Source of the DNA: Rhodobacteraceae bacterium Water-Bin34
Lineage (GTDB): Bacteria; Pseudomonadota; Alphaproteobacteria; Rhodobacterales; Rhodobacteraceae
DNA: 64,000 bases
Assembly: GCA_900197625.1 (NCBI GenBank)
Contig: FZLS01000002.1
Coordinates: 62,001 to 126,000 of the forward strand
Reading direction: 5' to 3'
Position numbers and translations under genes: made by a program. Positions 11,324 to 20,319 of this stretch are shown here, one piece after another (the stretch's first letter is position 1; the number at the start of each line of letters is the position of its first letter). The notes beneath the pieces were generated by a model. The model had not been told where the DNA came from, did not search any database, and saw nothing but the letters and a program-made list of their open reading frames with translations.

Positions 11324-12166
11324 ATGGCATTAAAGTCGTACAAACCAACGACGCCAGGCCAACGTGGGTTGGTTCTGATTGACCGTTCCGAGCTTTGGAA
11401 AGGCCGCCCAGTTAAAGCGCTCACTGAAGGTGTGCGCAAAAACGGCGGTCGGAACAATACCGGACGGATCACTATGCGTCGCAAAGGCGGTGGGGCAAGA
11501 CGCCTTTACCGTATAGTGGATTTCAAGCGAAACAAGTTGGACATACCAGCTACTGTTGAGCGTATTGAATATGATCCAAACAGAACAGCATTTATTGCTC
11601 TTATAAAATACGAAGATGGCCAACTTGCATATATCTTAGCACCACAGCGATTGGCTGTTGGTGATACAGTTATTTCAAGTGCAAAAGCTGATGTTAAACC
11701 TGGCAACGCTATGCCGTTTACTGGTTTACCTATTGGTTCAATCATTCATAACATTGAGTTAAAACAAGGCAAAGGTGGGCAAATAGCTCGTGCTGCTGGT
11801 ACTTATGCTCAATTTGTTGGTCGTGACGGTGGATATGCACAAATTAGACTTTCTTCTGGAGAGCTACGATTGGTCCGTCAGGAATGTATGGCAACTGTAG
11901 GTGCTGTATCAAATCCTGATAATTCAAACCAAAACTTTGGTAAGGCTGGTCGAAACAGACACAAAGGCATACGTCCAAGTGTGCGCGGTGTGGTCATGAA
12001 CCCTGTAGATCACCCCCATGGTGGTGGTGAAGGACGTACATCAGGTGGTAGACATCCTGTAACACCTTGGGGCAAGCCAACAAAGGGTGCACGCACTCGA
12101 AATAAAAACAAAGCGTCAAGCAAGCTTATAATTCGCTCGCGCCACGCTAAGAAGAAGGGTCGATAA
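11324..12166 (+). CDS. rplB: 50S ribosomal protein L2
   Basis: 280 residues. L2 is needed for subunit association and peptidyl transfer. The C-terminal [15 protein letters not shown] stretch with the functionally important histidine is intact. Preceded by a 250-base structured gap and followed four bases later by rpsS. Confidence 0.98.
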   Translation: MALKSYKPTTPGQRGLVLIDRSELWKGRPVKALTEGVRKNGGRNNTGRITMRRKGGGARRLYRIVDFKRNKLDIPATVERIEYDPNRTAFIALIKYEDGQLAYILAPQRLAVGDTVISSAKADVKPGNAMPFTGLPIGSIIHNIELKQGKGGQIARAAGTYAQFVGRDGGYAQIRLSSGELRLVRQECMATVGAVSNPDNSNQNFGKAGRNRHKGIRPSVRGVVMNPVDHPHGGGEGRTSGGRHPVTPWGKPTKGARTRNKNKASSKLIIRSRHAKKKGR

Positions 12167-12169
12167 TAT

Positions 12170-12451
12170 ATGTCTCGTTCAGTATGGAAAGGCCCTTTCG
12201 TTGATGCTTACGTGCTTAAAAAAGCCGAAGCAGCTCGCGAATCTGGCCGTAACAATGATGTAATTAAAATTTGGTCACGTCGTTCGACGATTTTGCCACA
12301 ATTTGTTGGTTTAACTTTTGGCGTTTATAACGGCCACAAGCATATTCCGGTAAGTGTTTCAGAGGAAATGATTGGCCAAAAGTTTGGTGAATACAGCCCT
12401 ACACGTACCTATTATGGACATGCGGCTGATAAAAAAGCGAAACGGAAATAA
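12170..12451 (+). CDS. rpsS: 30S ribosomal protein S19
   Basis: 93 residues, standard. Forms the head of the 30S subunit with S13. [12 protein letters not shown] opening and the NGHKHIPV stretch are typical. Three bases separate it from both rplB and rplV. Confidence 0.97.
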   Translation: MSRSVWKGPFVDAYVLKKAEAARESGRNNDVIKIWSRRSTILPQFVGLTFGVYNGHKHIPVSVSEEMIGQKFGEYSPTRTYYGHAADKKAKRK

Positions 12452-12454
12452 GTC

Positions 12455-12844
12455 ATGAGTAAATCAAAAAACACTCGACGCGTTGCGGATAACGAAGCTA
12501 TGGCCGTTAACAAAATGCTACGCACAAGTCCTCAGAAGCTTAATCTTGTTGCACAAATGATCCGCAACAAACCTGTAGAAAAAGCTTTGGCTGACTTAAC
12601 GTTTTCAAAAAAACGAATATCTGCTGATGTAAAGAAAACTTTACAATCTGCGATAGCTAATGCTGAGAATAATCATGGTTTGGATGTAGACGAACTAATC
12701 GTAGCAGAAGCCTATGTAGGTAAAAATCTAACAATGAAACGCGGTCGTCCTAGGGCACGTGGTCGATACGGAAAAATTCTGAAGCCATTCGCTCAGTTAA
12801 CAATTCTTGTACGTGTACCAACCGCAAAAGAGGAGCAAGCATAA
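12455..12844 (+). CDS. rplV: 50S ribosomal protein L22
   Basis: 129 residues. Lines the exit tunnel. The beta-hairpin segment [15 protein letters not shown] is present. The N-terminus is slightly extended ([18 protein letters not shown]), as is common in alphaproteobacteria. It overlaps rpsC by one base. Confidence 0.95.
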   Translation: MSKSKNTRRVADNEAMAVNKMLRTSPQKLNLVAQMIRNKPVEKALADLTFSKKRISADVKKTLQSAIANAENNHGLDVDELIVAEAYVGKNLTMKRGRPRARGRYGKILKPFAQLTILVRVPTAKEEQA

Positions 12845-13563
12845 TGGGTCAGAAGATCAATCCAATTGGCTTTCGTTTGCAAGTCAATCGCACATGGGAT
12901 AGCCGGTGGTACGCTGAAGGCGATAAATATGGCAATCTATTACTAGAAGACATTAAAATTCGTGAATATGTTAAAAAAGAATGTGTTCAAGCAGGTGTTG
13001 CTAGAGTAATAGTAGAGCGCCCTCACAAAAAATGTCGTGTAACAATACATTCAGCAAGACCAGGTGTTATTATTGGCAAAAAAGGTGCTGATATAGAAAC
13101 ACTTCGTAAAAAACTTGCTGCATTTACAGACAGTGAACTACATTTAAACATTGTTGAAGTACGTAAGCCAGAAATGGACGCGCAATTGGTTGCAGAGTCA
13201 GTTGCACAACAACTTGAACGTCGTGTTTCGTTCCGCCGTGCAATGAAGCGTGCTGTTCAAAATGCAATGCGTATGGGTGCTCTAGGTATCCGAATTAATG
13301 TTGCGGGTCGTCTAGGCGGTGCAGAAATTGCTCGTACGGAGTGGTACCGAGAAGGCCGAGTTCCATTGCACACATTACGTGCAGATATTGACTATGCTCG
13401 CGCTGAAGGCATGACGGCATATGGTATCATTGGTATAAAGGTATGGATTTTTAAAGGCGAGATTATGGAACATGATCCTGCTGCTCGTGATCGCCGTATC
13501 GAAGAAATACAAAACAGCGGTGGACCACGTCCACAAGGCGGCAATCGTCCGCCGCGCCGTTAA
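12844..13563 (+). CDS. rpsC: 30S ribosomal protein S3
   Basis: 239 residues. S3 forms part of the mRNA entry channel. The KH-domain motif [17 protein letters not shown] and the C-terminal [10 protein letters not shown] are present. The Pro/Arg-rich C-terminus is usual for the family. Coupled to rplV by a one-base overlap. Confidence 0.97.
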   Translation: MGQKINPIGFRLQVNRTWDSRWYAEGDKYGNLLLEDIKIREYVKKECVQAGVARVIVERPHKKCRVTIHSARPGVIIGKKGADIETLRKKLAAFTDSELHLNIVEVRKPEMDAQLVAESVAQQLERRVSFRRAMKRAVQNAMRMGALGIRINVAGRLGGAEIARTEWYREGRVPLHTLRADIDYARAEGMTAYGIIGIKVWIFKGEIMEHDPAARDRRIEEIQNSGGPRPQGGNRPPRR

Positions 13564-13580
13564 GATAGGGGAGTTATACT

Positions 13581-13994
13581 ATGCTTTCACCAAAGCGCAC
13601 TAAATTCCGCAAAATGTTTAAAGGCCGTATCAAAGGTCTTGCAAAAGGTGGTTCGGATTTAAATTTCGGTTCATTTGGCTTAAAAGCAACACAACCAGAG
13701 CGTGTTACAGCCCGTCAAATTGAAGCTGCACGTCGTGCTATGACACGTCACATGAAGCGTCAGGGCCGTGTGTGGATTCGGATTTTCCCAGATGTTCCAG
13801 TTACTAATAAGCCTACTGAAGTTCGAATGGGTAAAGGAAAAGGATCTGTTGAATATTGGGCATGTAAAGTTAAACCCGGTCGTGTCATGTTTGAAATTGA
13901 TGGTGTGTCAGAAGCCATTGCAGTTGAAGCCCTTCGTCTTGCCGCAATGAAATTGCCTGTTAAAACACGTGTTGTACAACGTGAAGATTGGTAA
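13581..13994 (+). CDS. rplP: 50S ribosomal protein L16
   Basis: 137 residues. L16 helps position tRNA near the peptidyl transferase centre. The conserved loop [13 protein letters not shown] (from residue 81) contains Arg82, equivalent to E. coli L16 Arg81, the residue hydroxylated by the oxygenase YcfD/RoxA. A strong terminator follows, then a 2OG-Fe(II) oxygenase gene, so the usual rplP-rpmC junction is split by about 960 bases. Confidence 0.98.
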   Translation: MLSPKRTKFRKMFKGRIKGLAKGGSDLNFGSFGLKATQPERVTARQIEAARRAMTRHMKRQGRVWIRIFPDVPVTNKPTEVRMGKGKGSVEYWACKVKPGRVMFEIDGVSEAIAVEALRLAAMKLPVKTRVVQREDW

Positions 13995-14015
13995 AATTAC
14001 ACAAAATATTTAATA

Positions 14016-14046
14016 AAAACCCAACCAGAATATGGTTGGGTTTTTT
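14016..14046 (+). terminator. Strong intrinsic terminator after rplP
   Basis: AAAACCCAACCA (14016-14027), loop GAATA, TGGTTGGGTTTT (14033-14044), continuing as a T run to 14046. A 12-bp perfect stem. It closes the rplB-rplP unit. Confidence 0.9.
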
Positions 14047-14077
14047 ATTTGTAAAATTTCATTAGAATTAATCTTTA

Positions 14078-14106
14078 TTTTCATAATTAGAAAATGCACC
14101 TATGAT
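14078..14106 (+). promoter_or_regulatory. Candidate promoter of the 2OG-Fe(II) oxygenase gene
   Basis: TTTTCA (14078-14083), 17-bp spacer, TATGAT (14101-14106), about 30 bases before the ATG. Both boxes are partial matches. With the terminator upstream, the gene needs its own promoter. Confidence 0.35.
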
Positions 14107-14135
14107 TTTGCAATGTCTTAATATATCAGAGCTCT

Positions 14136-14756
14136 ATGTCAGATATACTAGATCTCTTTATAACTCGTATTTATCATTCACCTATAAATAAGTACGGCAT
14201 AGAAATTAATTCAAGTGAATTAGAAGCAACATGCTATTCAGTTGCTAATGATGACGGTGCTGGACAAGATTGGTGTGAAAAAAATAATTATTCTGGTTAC
14301 ACTAGTTATGCATCTTTAGACGATTTGCCTTGGCGGTTTCCAATTTTTAAAGATTTAGCAAAAGCATTAGATTTGCACGTTGCTGACTTCGCTGATGAAT
14401 TGCAATTTGATCTTGGTGACAGGCCACTTGTTTTAAACGGATTATGGATAAATGTTTTACCAGAAGGTGGAGTGCATACTGGGCACATTCATCCAAATTC
14501 TGTGATTAGTGGCACAGCGTATGTTTCAATGCCAACGGGTGCGAGTGCTATAAAATTTGAGGACCCAAGATTGCCAATGATGATGGCAGCGCCACCAAAA
14601 AAGAATGATGCAAATATTGGATCTCAAATATTCAGCTATATAAAACCCAATGTGGGAGATGTACTGTTATGGGAAAGTTGGCTTCGCCATGAAGTACCTA
14701 TGAATTTAGCGGAAGAAGATCGAATTAGTGTCAGTTTTAATTATGCATGGGCTTAG
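14136..14756 (+). CDS. 2OG-Fe(II) oxygenase-like protein (TIGR02466/PF13759 type)
   Basis: 206 residues. The double-stranded beta-helix half shows GHIHPNSVISGTAYV with candidate iron-ligand histidines, a distal histidine in WLRHEVP, and an arginine in EEDRISVSFNY where 2-oxoglutarate would be bound. Family assignment is from pattern memory; the substrate of this family is unknown to me. It is inserted between rplP and rpmC behind a terminator and has a candidate promoter of its own. Because ribosomal oxygenases such as E. coli YcfD hydroxylate L16, its place next to rplP raises a ribosome-modification role, which is inference only. Alternative: an unrelated small-molecule or peptide hydroxylase. 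Confidence 0.75.
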   Translation: MSDILDLFITRIYHSPINKYGIEINSSELEATCYSVANDDGAGQDWCEKNNYSGYTSYASLDDLPWRFPIFKDLAKALDLHVADFADELQFDLGDRPLVLNGLWINVLPEGGVHTGHIHPNSVISGTAYVSMPTGASAIKFEDPRLPMMMAAPPKKNDANIGSQIFSYIKPNVGDVLLWESWLRHEVPMNLAEEDRISVSFNYAWA

Positions 14757-14842
14757 TATATTATATTTTATTTGCACCTATTGAAGTAAATAAATTGACT
14801 CTAATTATATAATAATGAGGTATTACCCCTTGCCTCATGATT

Positions 14843-14936
14843 GAATCCCCTCTAAAGGGTGCATTCTAATGTACTCCACCGGATTCGTGGTAACCTAAGG
14901 GTGTTAATAAAACACACAAAGTTGGGCCTTCCGGTG
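14843..14936 (+). promoter_or_regulatory. Structured leader upstream of rpmC
   Basis: Hairpin 1: GAAT-CCCT (from 14843) with AGGG-ATTC (to 14866), CTAA loop and a 3-nt bulge. Hairpin 2: CACCGGA (14877-14883) with TCCGGTG (14930-14936), enclosing an inner stem GTGTT (14901-14905) / AACAC (14911-14915). A shorter TGAGG/CCTCA pair lies just before. The structure ends 19 nt before the rpmC ATG, so it is a good candidate for an autoregulatory ribosomal-protein leader. Confidence 0.5.
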
Positions 14937-14955
14937 ATGTTGAAAGGAAATGGCA

Positions 14956-15159
14956 ATGAACGCCAATGAATTACGTGATAAAACACCTGATGAGCTAAGA
15001 GCTGAGCTTGTAACATTGAAAAAAGAGCAATTTAATTTGCGGTTTCAAAAAGCAACAGGTCAAGTTGAATCAACCGTTAGAATGAAAGCTGCTAGAAGAG
15101 AAGCAGCAAGAGTTTTAACAATTTTGAATGAAAAGGCCGCAACAGCGGCTACTGAATAG
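14956..15159 (+). CDS. rpmC: 50S ribosomal protein L29
   Basis: 67 residues. Tunnel-exit protein. I chose ATG 14956 ([14 protein letters not shown]) over ATG 14950, because AAGGAA at 14943-14948 is better spaced for it and the family usually begins MNA-ELR-KT. First gene of a new unit behind a structured leader; rpsQ follows after ten bases. Confidence 0.93.
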   Translation: MNANELRDKTPDELRAELVTLKKEQFNLRFQKATGQVESTVRMKAARREAARVLTILNEKAATAATE

Positions 15160-15169
15160 GAGCCTTAAC

Positions 15170-15400
15170 ATGCCAAAGCGTATTCTAGCCGGCACTGTAA
15201 CAGGTGACCAAAATGAACAAACAATAACAGTGTCTGTACAACGTAGCTTCCAGCACCCTGTATTGAAAAAAACAATCCGTAAGTCAAAGACTTACAGAGC
15301 GCATGATGCGCAAAACGAATTCAAAATTGGTGACAAAGTTCGAATTGAAGAATGTGCACCAATCTCGAAGACTAAGCGCTGGACAGTTTTAACAGACTGA
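15170..15400 (+). CDS. rpsQ: 30S ribosomal protein S17
   Basis: 76 residues, [18 protein letters not shown] through RWTVLTD. OB-fold 16S-binding protein. Start at ATG 15170 with AGGAG upstream (15158-15162); an in-frame upstream ATG at 15128 lies inside rpmC and was rejected. A 60-base gap separates it from rplN. Confidence 0.96.
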   Translation: MPKRILAGTVTGDQNEQTITVSVQRSFQHPVLKKTIRKSKTYRAHDAQNEFKIGDKVRIEECAPISKTKRWTVLTD

Positions 15401-15460
15401 TCAGTTTAACGAAACCCTGGGGCCGAATTTGCATGGTCCCCAAAGGTCGGAGGAAACTCA

Positions 15461-15829
15461 ATGATCCAGATGCAAACTAATCTGGATGTAGCTGATAACA
15501 GCGGCGCACGCCGTGTTCAGTGCATCAAGGTTTTAGGTGGTTCCAAGCGGAAGTACGCTTCTGTTGGAGACATTATTGTCGTTTCTGTGAAAGAAGCCAT
15601 TCCACGTGGTCGTGTGAAAAAAGGTGATGTTCGCAAAGCGGTAGTTGTACGTACAGCAAAAGAAGTTCGCAGAGATGATGGAACAGCAATTCGTTTTGAC
15701 GGAAACGCTGCTGTAATTCTGAATAATAATAATGAACCTATTGGAACCCGTATATTTGGTCCAGTTGTACGTGAACTACGTGCAAAGAACTTCATGAAAA
15801 TTGTGTCTTTGGCACCGGAGGTTCTGTAA
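15461..15829 (+). CDS. rplN: 50S ribosomal protein L14
   Basis: 122 residues, the standard length. Contacts the 30S subunit and L19. [27 protein letters not shown] is the usual opening. GGAGG precedes it. Overlaps rplX by one base. Confidence 0.98.
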   Translation: MIQMQTNLDVADNSGARRVQCIKVLGGSKRKYASVGDIIVVSVKEAIPRGRVKKGDVRKAVVVRTAKEVRRDDGTAIRFDGNAAVILNNNNEPIGTRIFGPVVRELRAKNFMKIVSLAPEVL

Positions 15830-16143
15830 TGGCTGCTAAATTAAAAAAAGGTGACAAAATTGTAGTTCTTTCAGGAAAAGATAAGGGTAAAGAGGGCGAA
15901 ATAACTTCTGTAAACCCATCTGCTGGTAAGGCTATCGTATCAGGTGTGAATATTGCCGTACGTCACACAAAGCAATCTCAAACATCACAAGGTGGGCGTG
16001 TTTCCATAGAGATGCCAATTCAATTATCTAATTTGGCACTTGTAGATCCGAAAGAAGGAGGCGCAACACGCGTCGGCTTTAAAATGGATGGAGACAAAAA
16101 AGTTCGTTTTGCAAAAAAATCAGGAGCGTTGATCGATGGCTGA
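15829..16143 (+). CDS. rplX: 50S ribosomal protein L24
   Basis: 104 residues. Assembly-initiator protein for the 50S subunit with a KOW motif ([20 protein letters not shown]) at the N-terminus. Coupled to rplN by one base and to rplE by an 8-base overlap. Confidence 0.97.
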   Translation: MAAKLKKGDKIVVLSGKDKGKEGEITSVNPSAGKAIVSGVNIAVRHTKQSQTSQGGRVSIEMPIQLSNLALVDPKEGGATRVGFKMDGDKKVRFAKKSGALIDG

Positions 16144-16687
16144 TTATACTCCACGCCTGAAGGCGAGCTACAATGAAGTTGTTCGACCTGCGATGAAAGA
16201 AGAATTCGCATATAAGAACGATATGATGATCCCAAAGATCACTAAAATTACTTTAAACATGGGTATTGGTGAAACTGTAAACGATTCCAAAAAGATCCGT
16301 TCTGCAGTGGCTGATATGGCGTCTATATCTGGTCAACAGCCAGTTATAACGAAAGCTAAAAAATCTATTGCTGGTTTCCGTGTTAGAGAAGATATGCCTT
16401 TGGGTTGTAAAGTCACATTGCGTGGCGATCAAATGTACGACTTCCTTGATCGTTTGATCACGGTTGCAATGCCACGTATTCGCGATTTTCGTGGAATATC
16501 GGCAAAAAGTTTTGATGGACGTGGCAATTATGCCATGGGCTTGAAAGAACATATCGTATTCCCAGAGATCGATTATGATAAAATCGACGAAATGTGGGGC
16601 ATGGACATCGCTATCAGCACAAATGCGAAAACAGACGCTGAAGCATTGAGCTTGTTGAAGAATTTCAACATGCCTTTCACCAGTTAA
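16136..16687 (+). CDS. rplE: 50S ribosomal protein L5
   Basis: 183 residues. Binds 5S rRNA and the P-site t[17 protein letters not shown] opening and the ITLNMGIGE and RDFRGIS stretches are conserved. Its start lies inside the end of rplX (8 bases), which suggests translational coupling. Confidence 0.97.
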   Translation: MADYTPRLKASYNEVVRPAMKEEFAYKNDMMIPKITKITLNMGIGETVNDSKKIRSAVADMASISGQQPVITKAKKSIAGFRVREDMPLGCKVTLRGDQMYDFLDRLITVAMPRIRDFRGISAKSFDGRGNYAMGLKEHIVFPEIDYDKIDEMWGMDIAISTNAKTDAEALSLLKNFNMPFTS

Positions 16688-16705
16688 TCGCGAAGGAGAG
16701 AACTT

Positions 16706-17011
16706 ATGGCTAAATCTGCAATGGTTCAACGTCAACTCAAGCGCGAAAAGCTTGTTGTTAAGTATGCTGCAAAGCGTGCTGCGTTGAAAGAAATCGCAAA
16801 TAATCAAGATCTACCGATGGAAGAACGCTTTAAAGCGCGTCTGAAGTTAGCAGAACTTCCTCGTAATTCTTCAGCTACTCGCTTGCACAATAGATGCCAA
16901 GTGACAGGCCGTCCGAAGGGTTATTATCGTAAACTGAAAATGTCTCGTATTGCGTTGCGCCAATTGGCGTCAGACGGTCAAATACCTGGCATGGTCAAAT
17001 CAAGCTGGTAA
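16706..17011 (+). CDS. rpsN: 30S ribosomal protein S14 (zinc-free type)
   Basis: 101 residues, the long C-minus form: the paired CxxC zinc ligands of the short form are absent and only one cysteine ([15 protein letters not shown]) is present. GAAGGAG precedes the start. Lies 18 bases after rplE and 11 before rpsH. Confidence 0.97.
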   Translation: MAKSAMVQRQLKREKLVVKYAAKRAALKEIANNQDLPMEERFKARLKLAELPRNSSATRLHNRCQVTGRPKGYYRKLKMSRIALRQLASDGQIPGMVKSSW

Positions 17012-17022
17012 GGAGTAGTAGT

Positions 17023-17415
17023 ATGAACGATCCTATCGGTGATATGCTCACTAGAATTCGCAACGCACATTTGCGTGGCAAATCTACAGTAAAAACACCT
17101 GCTTCAAAGTTACGTGGTTGGGTCCTCGATGTTCTTGCGAACGAGGGCTATATCCGTGGTTATGAAGGTGCAACTTCAGACGCTGGTCACCCAGAGTTGG
17201 AAATTTCTCTGAAATATTTCGATGGTGAACCAGTAATCAAAGAACTAAAACGTGTGTCAAAACCTGGTCGACGAGTTTATTCGGCTTCTTCAGACATTCC
17301 AACTGTTCGACAGGGTCTGGGAATTTCAATTGTATCAACACCTCAGGGTGTGATGTCAGATGCGCAAGCACGAGCGGCCAATGTTGGTGGTGAAGTGTTG
17401 TGCACAGTATTCTAG
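17023..17415 (+). CDS. rpsH: 30S ribosomal protein S8
   Basis: 130 residues. Key 16S-binding protein; in E. coli S8 also represses the spc operon. [16 protein letters not shown] start and the C-terminal [17 protein letters not shown] are typical. GGAG upstream. Confidence 0.98.
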   Translation: MNDPIGDMLTRIRNAHLRGKSTVKTPASKLRGWVLDVLANEGYIRGYEGATSDAGHPELEISLKYFDGEPVIKELKRVSKPGRRVYSASSDIPTVRQGLGISIVSTPQGVMSDAQARAANVGGEVLCTVF

Positions 17416-17424
17416 GGAGCGGAT

Positions 17425-17958
17425 ATGTCTCGTATTGGTAAAAAACCAGTCGGCCTTCCCAGTGGTGTTACTGCCACTGTCTCTGGCCAAACTGTAGAAA
17501 TCAAAGGCCCAAAAGGTGTACGTACCTTTAAAGCTACTGATGATGTGAGCATTGCTCTTGAAGATAGTGCAGTGTCAATAACACCGCGCGGATCATCAAA
17601 GCGTGCACGTCAACAATGGGGCATGTCTCGAACACAAATCGCTAATTGCGTGACTGGTGTGACAGACGGCTTCAAAAAAGAGCTGGAAATCAACGGTGTT
17701 GGTTACCGTGCTTCAATGCAGGGCGCTGTCCTGAAATTGGCACTTGGCTATTCGCATGATGTATTATTTGAAGTGCCTTCAGGCATAACAGTAACTGCAC
17801 CTAAGCCAACAGAAATTATTGTTGAGGGTATAGATCAACAACAAGTTGGTGAAGTGGCTGCGAAAATTCGTGAATGGCGTAAGCCAGAGCCTTACAAAGG
17901 CAAAGGTATTAAATATAAAGACGAATATATCTTCCGTAAAGAAGGTAAGTCTAAGTAG
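17425..17958 (+). CDS. rplF: 50S ribosomal protein L6
   Basis: 177 residues. Located near the GTPase centre. MSRIGKKPV opening, the LELNGVGYRA-type motif ([10 protein letters not shown]) and the C-terminal [10 protein letters not shown] are present. Nine bases separate it from rpsH. Confidence 0.98.
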   Translation: MSRIGKKPVGLPSGVTATVSGQTVEIKGPKGVRTFKATDDVSIALEDSAVSITPRGSSKRARQQWGMSRTQIANCVTGVTDGFKKELEINGVGYRASMQGAVLKLALGYSHDVLFEVPSGITVTAPKPTEIIVEGIDQQQVGEVAAKIREWRKPEPYKGKGIKYKDEYIFRKEGKSK

Positions 17959-17969
17959 GAGCGTGTAAA

Positions 17970-18329
17970 ATGGCACAAACTAGAAGAACATTGTTCCTCA
18001 AGCGTCGCATGCGCAACCGGAACAAAATTAAGAAAATGGCAAATGGCCGCCCACGTCTTTGTGTGCACCGTTCGTCAAAAAACATCAGCGTGCAATTGAT
18101 CGATGATGTGAATGGCGTAACAATTGCTTCAGCATCTTCTCTAGAGAAAGCGTTGGGTGTGGTTGGTAAAAATAATGTTGATGCATCAGCTAAAGTGGGT
18201 ACTGCAATTGCAGAACGTGCGAAAAAAGCTGGTGTAGAAGTATGTTATTTTGACCGTGGCGGTTTTATCTACCATGGTAAAGTAAAAGCATTAGCTGACG
18301 CGGCTCGCGAAGGTGGTTTGCAATTCTAA
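17970..18329 (+). CDS. rplR: 50S ribosomal protein L18
   Basis: 119 residues. 5S rRNA-binding protein. The [21 protein letters not shown] and [24 protein letters not shown] stretches are diagnostic. A hairpin and a 96-base gap separate it from rpsE, longer than is usual in the spc operon. Confidence 0.97.
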   Translation: MAQTRRTLFLKRRMRNRNKIKKMANGRPRLCVHRSSKNISVQLIDDVNGVTIASASSLEKALGVVGKNNVDASAKVGTAIAERAKKAGVEVCYFDRGGFIYHGKVKALADAAREGGLQF

Positions 18330-18335
18330 AATTGT

Positions 18336-18355
18336 AGGTGGGCTACTGCCCACCT
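18336..18355 (+). other. Intercistronic hairpin between rplR and rpsE
   Basis: AGGTGGGC (18336-18343), TACT loop, GCCCACCT (18348-18355): 8 bp perfect. Not followed by a T run, so a processing or stability element is more likely than a terminator. Confidence 0.5.
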
Positions 18356-18425
18356 CGATGATCCGGGAGTTTCACTCACTGGGATTGATATTAATAAGGG
18401 CTTTGCCCAAATTCAGGAGGCCAAA

Positions 18426-18962
18426 ATGGCTAGAGAAGATAACCGTAAAGGTCGCGATCGCGACGAAGCACCAGAATTTCAGGATCGTTTAGTTGCGATT
18501 AATCGTGTTTCAAAAACCGTAAAAGGTGGTAAGCGATTTGGTTTTGCTGCTCTTGTAGTAGTTGGGGACCAAAAAGGTAGAGTTGGATACGGTAAGGGTA
18601 AAGCAAAAGAAGTACCTGAAGCTATACGCAAAGCTACAGAACAAGCAAAGCGCCAGATGATAAGAGTGCCTTTACGTGAAGGCCGTACTTTACATCATGA
18701 TGTAAATGGTCGCCATGGTGCAGGTAAAGTTGTTATGAGAACAGCTCCACAAGGTACTGGTATTATTGCTGGTGGTCCGATGCGTGCTGTTTTTGAAATG
18801 CTTGGCGTGCAGGATGTTGTCGCAAAGTCAATAGGTTCACAAAACCCTTATAATATGATTCGTGCGACTATAGATGGTTTAGGTAAAGAAGGATCACCAA
18901 GATCCGTTGCTCAAAGACGTGGTAAAAAAGTTTCTGAAATTCTACCAAAAGAGGAGGCTTAA
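18426..18962 (+). CDS. rpsE: 30S ribosomal protein S5
   Basis: 178 residues. Part of the mRNA entry helicase region with S3 and S4. [21 protein letters not shown] and the glycine-rich [21 protein letters not shown] stretch are present. AGGAGG lies at 18415-18420. Followed three bases later by rpmD. Confidence 0.98.
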   Translation: MAREDNRKGRDRDEAPEFQDRLVAINRVSKTVKGGKRFGFAALVVVGDQKGRVGYGKGKAKEVPEAIRKATEQAKRQMIRVPLREGRTLHHDVNGRHGAGKVVMRTAPQGTGIIAGGPMRAVFEMLGVQDVVAKSIGSQNPYNMIRATIDGLGKEGSPRSVAQRRGKKVSEILPKEEA

Positions 18963-18965
18963 GTT

Positions 18966-19154
18966 ATGGCTAAAACTATTGTAGTAAAACAAATAGGTTC
19001 ACCTATCCGTCGACCTAAAGACCAACGTGATACATTAATTGGTCTAGGTCTTAATAAAATGCACAAGACACGTGAATTAGAAGATACTCCATCTATACGA
19101 GGTATGGTTCGTAAGGTATCGCACATGGTAGAGATAATTGAAGAAAAAGGCTAA
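18966..19154 (+). CDS. rpmD: 50S ribosomal protein L30
   Basis: 62 residues, typical small L30. Contains [23 protein letters not shown]. It closes the rpmC-rpmD unit: an intrinsic terminator follows within 25 bases, whereas in most bacteria rplO follows directly. Confidence 0.96.
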   Translation: MAKTIVVKQIGSPIRRPKDQRDTLIGLGLNKMHKTRELEDTPSIRGMVRKVSHMVEIIEEKG

Positions 19155-19177
19155 ACTTAGCTTTGATATTTGAGATA

Positions 19178-19211
19178 ATGCGCCCTGTACGATTGTATGG
19201 GGCGTTTTTTT
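19178..19211 (+). terminator. Intrinsic terminator after rpmD
   Basis: GCGCCC (19180-19185) pairs with GGGCGT (19200-19205), with a G-T pair at the base and a 14-nt loop, followed by a seven-T run to 19211. Confidence 0.75.
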
Positions 19212-19287
19212 AAGGTTAAATTTATACTAGGTTAAGAATATAAACGAAAATCTTTATTAAATTAATAAATAATGAATAAGTTAAATT

Positions 19288-19575
19288 ATGATACGACATG
19301 TAGTTTTTTTTAGCGCAACTAATCCAGAAGATATTAGTGCTATATTTGATGGTTTGTCGATACTGGCAGACATTCCACATGCATTGCTATTTGAAGTCAG
19401 GCGTAACCTGAAGGTTGATAAGATAAACGGAAAAGACCCTGATTTTATTGTTTATGCAGAATTTGCTGACCAAGAAGCTTTAGATGCATACAAAGCTCAC
19501 CCTCTTTATGAGAAATCTATATCAATTGTTCGTCCTTTGAGAGACATAAGAATAGCAGCAGATTTTCTTGGCTGA
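19288..19575 (+). CDS. Dabb (stress-responsive alpha/beta barrel) domain protein
   Basis: 95 residues. Opens MIRHVVFFSAT, the first strand and conserved histidine of the Dabb ferredoxin-like fold, and ends with YKAHPLYEKSISIVRPLRDIR, the usual H-P motif. Dabb proteins form dimeric barrels; some are polyketide cyclases or heme-linked, most have no known role. It stands alone between the rpmD terminator and the rplO promoter, splitting the spc operon. Function unknown. Confidence 0.85.
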   Translation: MIRHVVFFSATNPEDISAIFDGLSILADIPHALLFEVRRNLKVDKINGKDPDFIVYAEFADQEALDAYKAHPLYEKSISIVRPLRDIRIAADFLG

Positions 19576-19616
19576 AACGCATTTTTTAATTTTACTACAT
19601 AACAACTTGGATCATC

Positions 19617-19645
19617 TTGCATAAATTAAATCAACGAGTTATACG
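19617..19645 (+). promoter_or_regulatory. Candidate promoter of rplO-secY-adk
   Basis: TTGCAT (19617-19622), 17-bp spacer, TATACG (19640-19645), with the rplO ATG about 95 bases downstream. It fits the break in the spc operon here. Confidence 0.5.
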
Positions 19646-19740
19646 CTCACGTGATGATCAACTGGATCATAGAATCAATTAATGCCGTGTTTGTCCTTTA
19701 TCGCTAATCGGGGGCAATTCCGGCCTAAGGAGATAGCGAT

Positions 19741-20217
19741 ATGAAACTGAATCAACTTTCAGACAACCCAGGTGCAACTAAACGACGAAAACGCATTGGC
19801 CGCGGACCAGGATCTGGTACAGGTAAAATGGGTGGACGAGGCATCAAAGGTCAAAAATCACGTTCCGGTGTAGCAATAAATGGTTATGAGGGTGGTCAAA
19901 TGCCATTATACATGCGTTTACCAAAGCGTGGATTTAACAATATTAATGCAAAAACATATGCAGTTGTAAATCTAGGGCTAATCCAAAAATTTATTGACGC
20001 AAAAAAAATAGACGCAAAAAAACCAATTACTGAACAATCTCTTGTAGAGAGTGGATTAGTTCGTCGAATTAAAGACGGTGTGCGTATTTTAGCTAAAGGT
20101 GATCTTACTTCAAAGTTAGATATTACTGTTACGGGTGCTTCAGCCTCGGCGATTGAAGCAGTTGCAAAGGCTGGTGGCGCACTTAATGTCACAAAGGCGG
20201 CAAAAGTAACTGAATAG
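19741..20217 (+). CDS. rplO: 50S ribosomal protein L15
   Basis: 158 residues. [22 protein letters not shown] and [12 protein letters not shown], the basic N-terminal extension that threads through 23S rRNA, are present. AAGGAG ribosome-binding site at 19727-19732. Followed by an attenuator-like hairpin before secY. Confidence 0.97.
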   Translation: MKLNQLSDNPGATKRRKRIGRGPGSGTGKMGGRGIKGQKSRSGVAINGYEGGQMPLYMRLPKRGFNNINAKTYAVVNLGLIQKFIDAKKIDAKKPITEQSLVESGLVRRIKDGVRILAKGDLTSKLDITVTGASASAIEAVAKAGGALNVTKAAKVTE

Positions 20218-20265
20218 GGTTGTGAGTCGCAAAATCTCGGCTTACAAAAATACTAAAGTTTTTAG

Positions 20266-20300
20266 CGCCGCGGTCTGGAAACGGATTTCGCGGCGTTTTT
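20266..20300 (+). terminator. Attenuator-like terminator between rplO and secY
   Basis: CGCCGCG (20266-20272) pairs with CGCGGCG (20289-20295), 7 bp perfect, followed by five T and AT-rich sequence. It lies 20 bases before secY and may lower translocon expression relative to L15. Confidence 0.7.
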
Positions 20301-20319
20301 ATTCGAAAGGGTCTTAAGC

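Noticed and set aside
14799-14813. TTGACT and TATAAT upstream of rpmC
   Set aside because: Spacing is about 7 bp, and no proper -35 lies 16-18 bp before the TATAAT, so no promoter was called.
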